From: CAYNYM01 sp049366815 | GTDB lineage: Bacteria > Desulfobacterota > DSM-4660 > Desulfatiglandales > HGW-15 | Direction: 5' to 3' | NCBI GenBank assembly: GCA_049366815.1 | Contig: JBMNCO010000035.1 | Location: 1-13,110 of the forward strand | Length of the DNA stretch: 13,110 bases | In this document: one piece after another, positions 13,058 to 13,110 of the stretch | Layout of the letters: the number at the start of each line of letters is the position of its first letter | How positions within the stretch are numbered: position 1 is the stretch's first letter | Notes under the pieces: model-generated | Seen by the model: the letters and a program-made list of their open reading frames with translations, nothing else | The model's database searches: none | What the model was told of the DNA's origin: nothing | Translations under genes and position numbers: made by a program

Positions 13058-13110
13058 TCACTCTTGTCCAAAATAGAATGTGCCGCTCCAAGCAGGGATC
13101 GGCATGTTCT
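13058..13110 (-). repeat. 53-bp dispersed repeat, copy 2 (inverted, truncated by window end)
   Basis: The reverse complement matches 3231-3283 at 52 of 53 positions. It begins 15 bases after the selenoprotein stop codon and continues off the window. If the copies are alike, the next bases should continue as the complement of 3230 and lower (CTCCGCTACG...). Positioned 3' of the LysR-Sec gene pair, it may be part of a widespread intergenic element. Confidence 0.85.

Noticed and set aside
12835..13071. Minus-strand open frame of 78 codons opposite the selenoprotein gene
   Set aside because: It overlaps the TusA-like frame and repeat, has no recognisable domain and looks like antisense reading.

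Overview
The window looks like chromosome from an anaerobic deltaproteobacterium (Desulfobacterota in current naming). This is inferred from gene content: a UMF1-type permease, a cytidylate kinase-like protein, a DUF4388 plus cyclic-nucleotide-domain protein, an S23-like four-helix-bundle cassette and apparent selenocysteine use. It is not proved by any marker gene. No rRNA, tRNA, CRISPR array or complete insertion sequence was seen.

Layout. Bases 1-430 hold a decayed four-helix-bundle (23S rRNA intervening-sequence type) gene bounded by imperfect inverted repeats. Bases 627-4202 are a biotin-uptake locus: a BirA-box palindrome over a -35 element, then birA (ligase plus repressor), bioY (S component), bioM (ECF ATPase) and, after a 200-bp gap holding a dispersed repeat, bioN (ECF T component). 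No biotin synthesis genes are present, so the locus reads as self-regulated scavenging. A convergent hairpin (4216-4246) separates it from a block of minus-strand genes: a small secreted orphan protein, a GH3 beta-N-acetylhexosaminidase overlapping a UMF1-family MFS transporter, a cytidylate kinase-like protein and a DUF4388/cNMP-domain protein.

Bases 10366-13042 form a plus-strand run: a strong sigma70-like promoter, an Rrf2 regulator with three clustered cysteines, a metallo-beta-lactamase-fold hydrolase, a LysR regulator resembling the group labelled selenium-metabolism-associated, and an unusual small gene at 12785-13042. Conventional gene calling would miss that last gene because it has an in-frame TGA at codon 15. 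Read through as selenocysteine, it gives an 85-residue TusA/SirA-like protein with a Cys-Sec pair at the active-site position. A hairpin 3' of the UGA has the geometry of a bacterial SECIS element: GGCC loop starting 19 nt after the UGA, and a bulged U. This LysR plus Sec-TusA pair is the most interesting item here.

Two inverted copies of a 53-bp repeat (52/53 identical) lie at 3231-3283 and 13058-13110, the second cut by the window edge. They bracket almost 10 kb from bioN to the selenoprotein gene.
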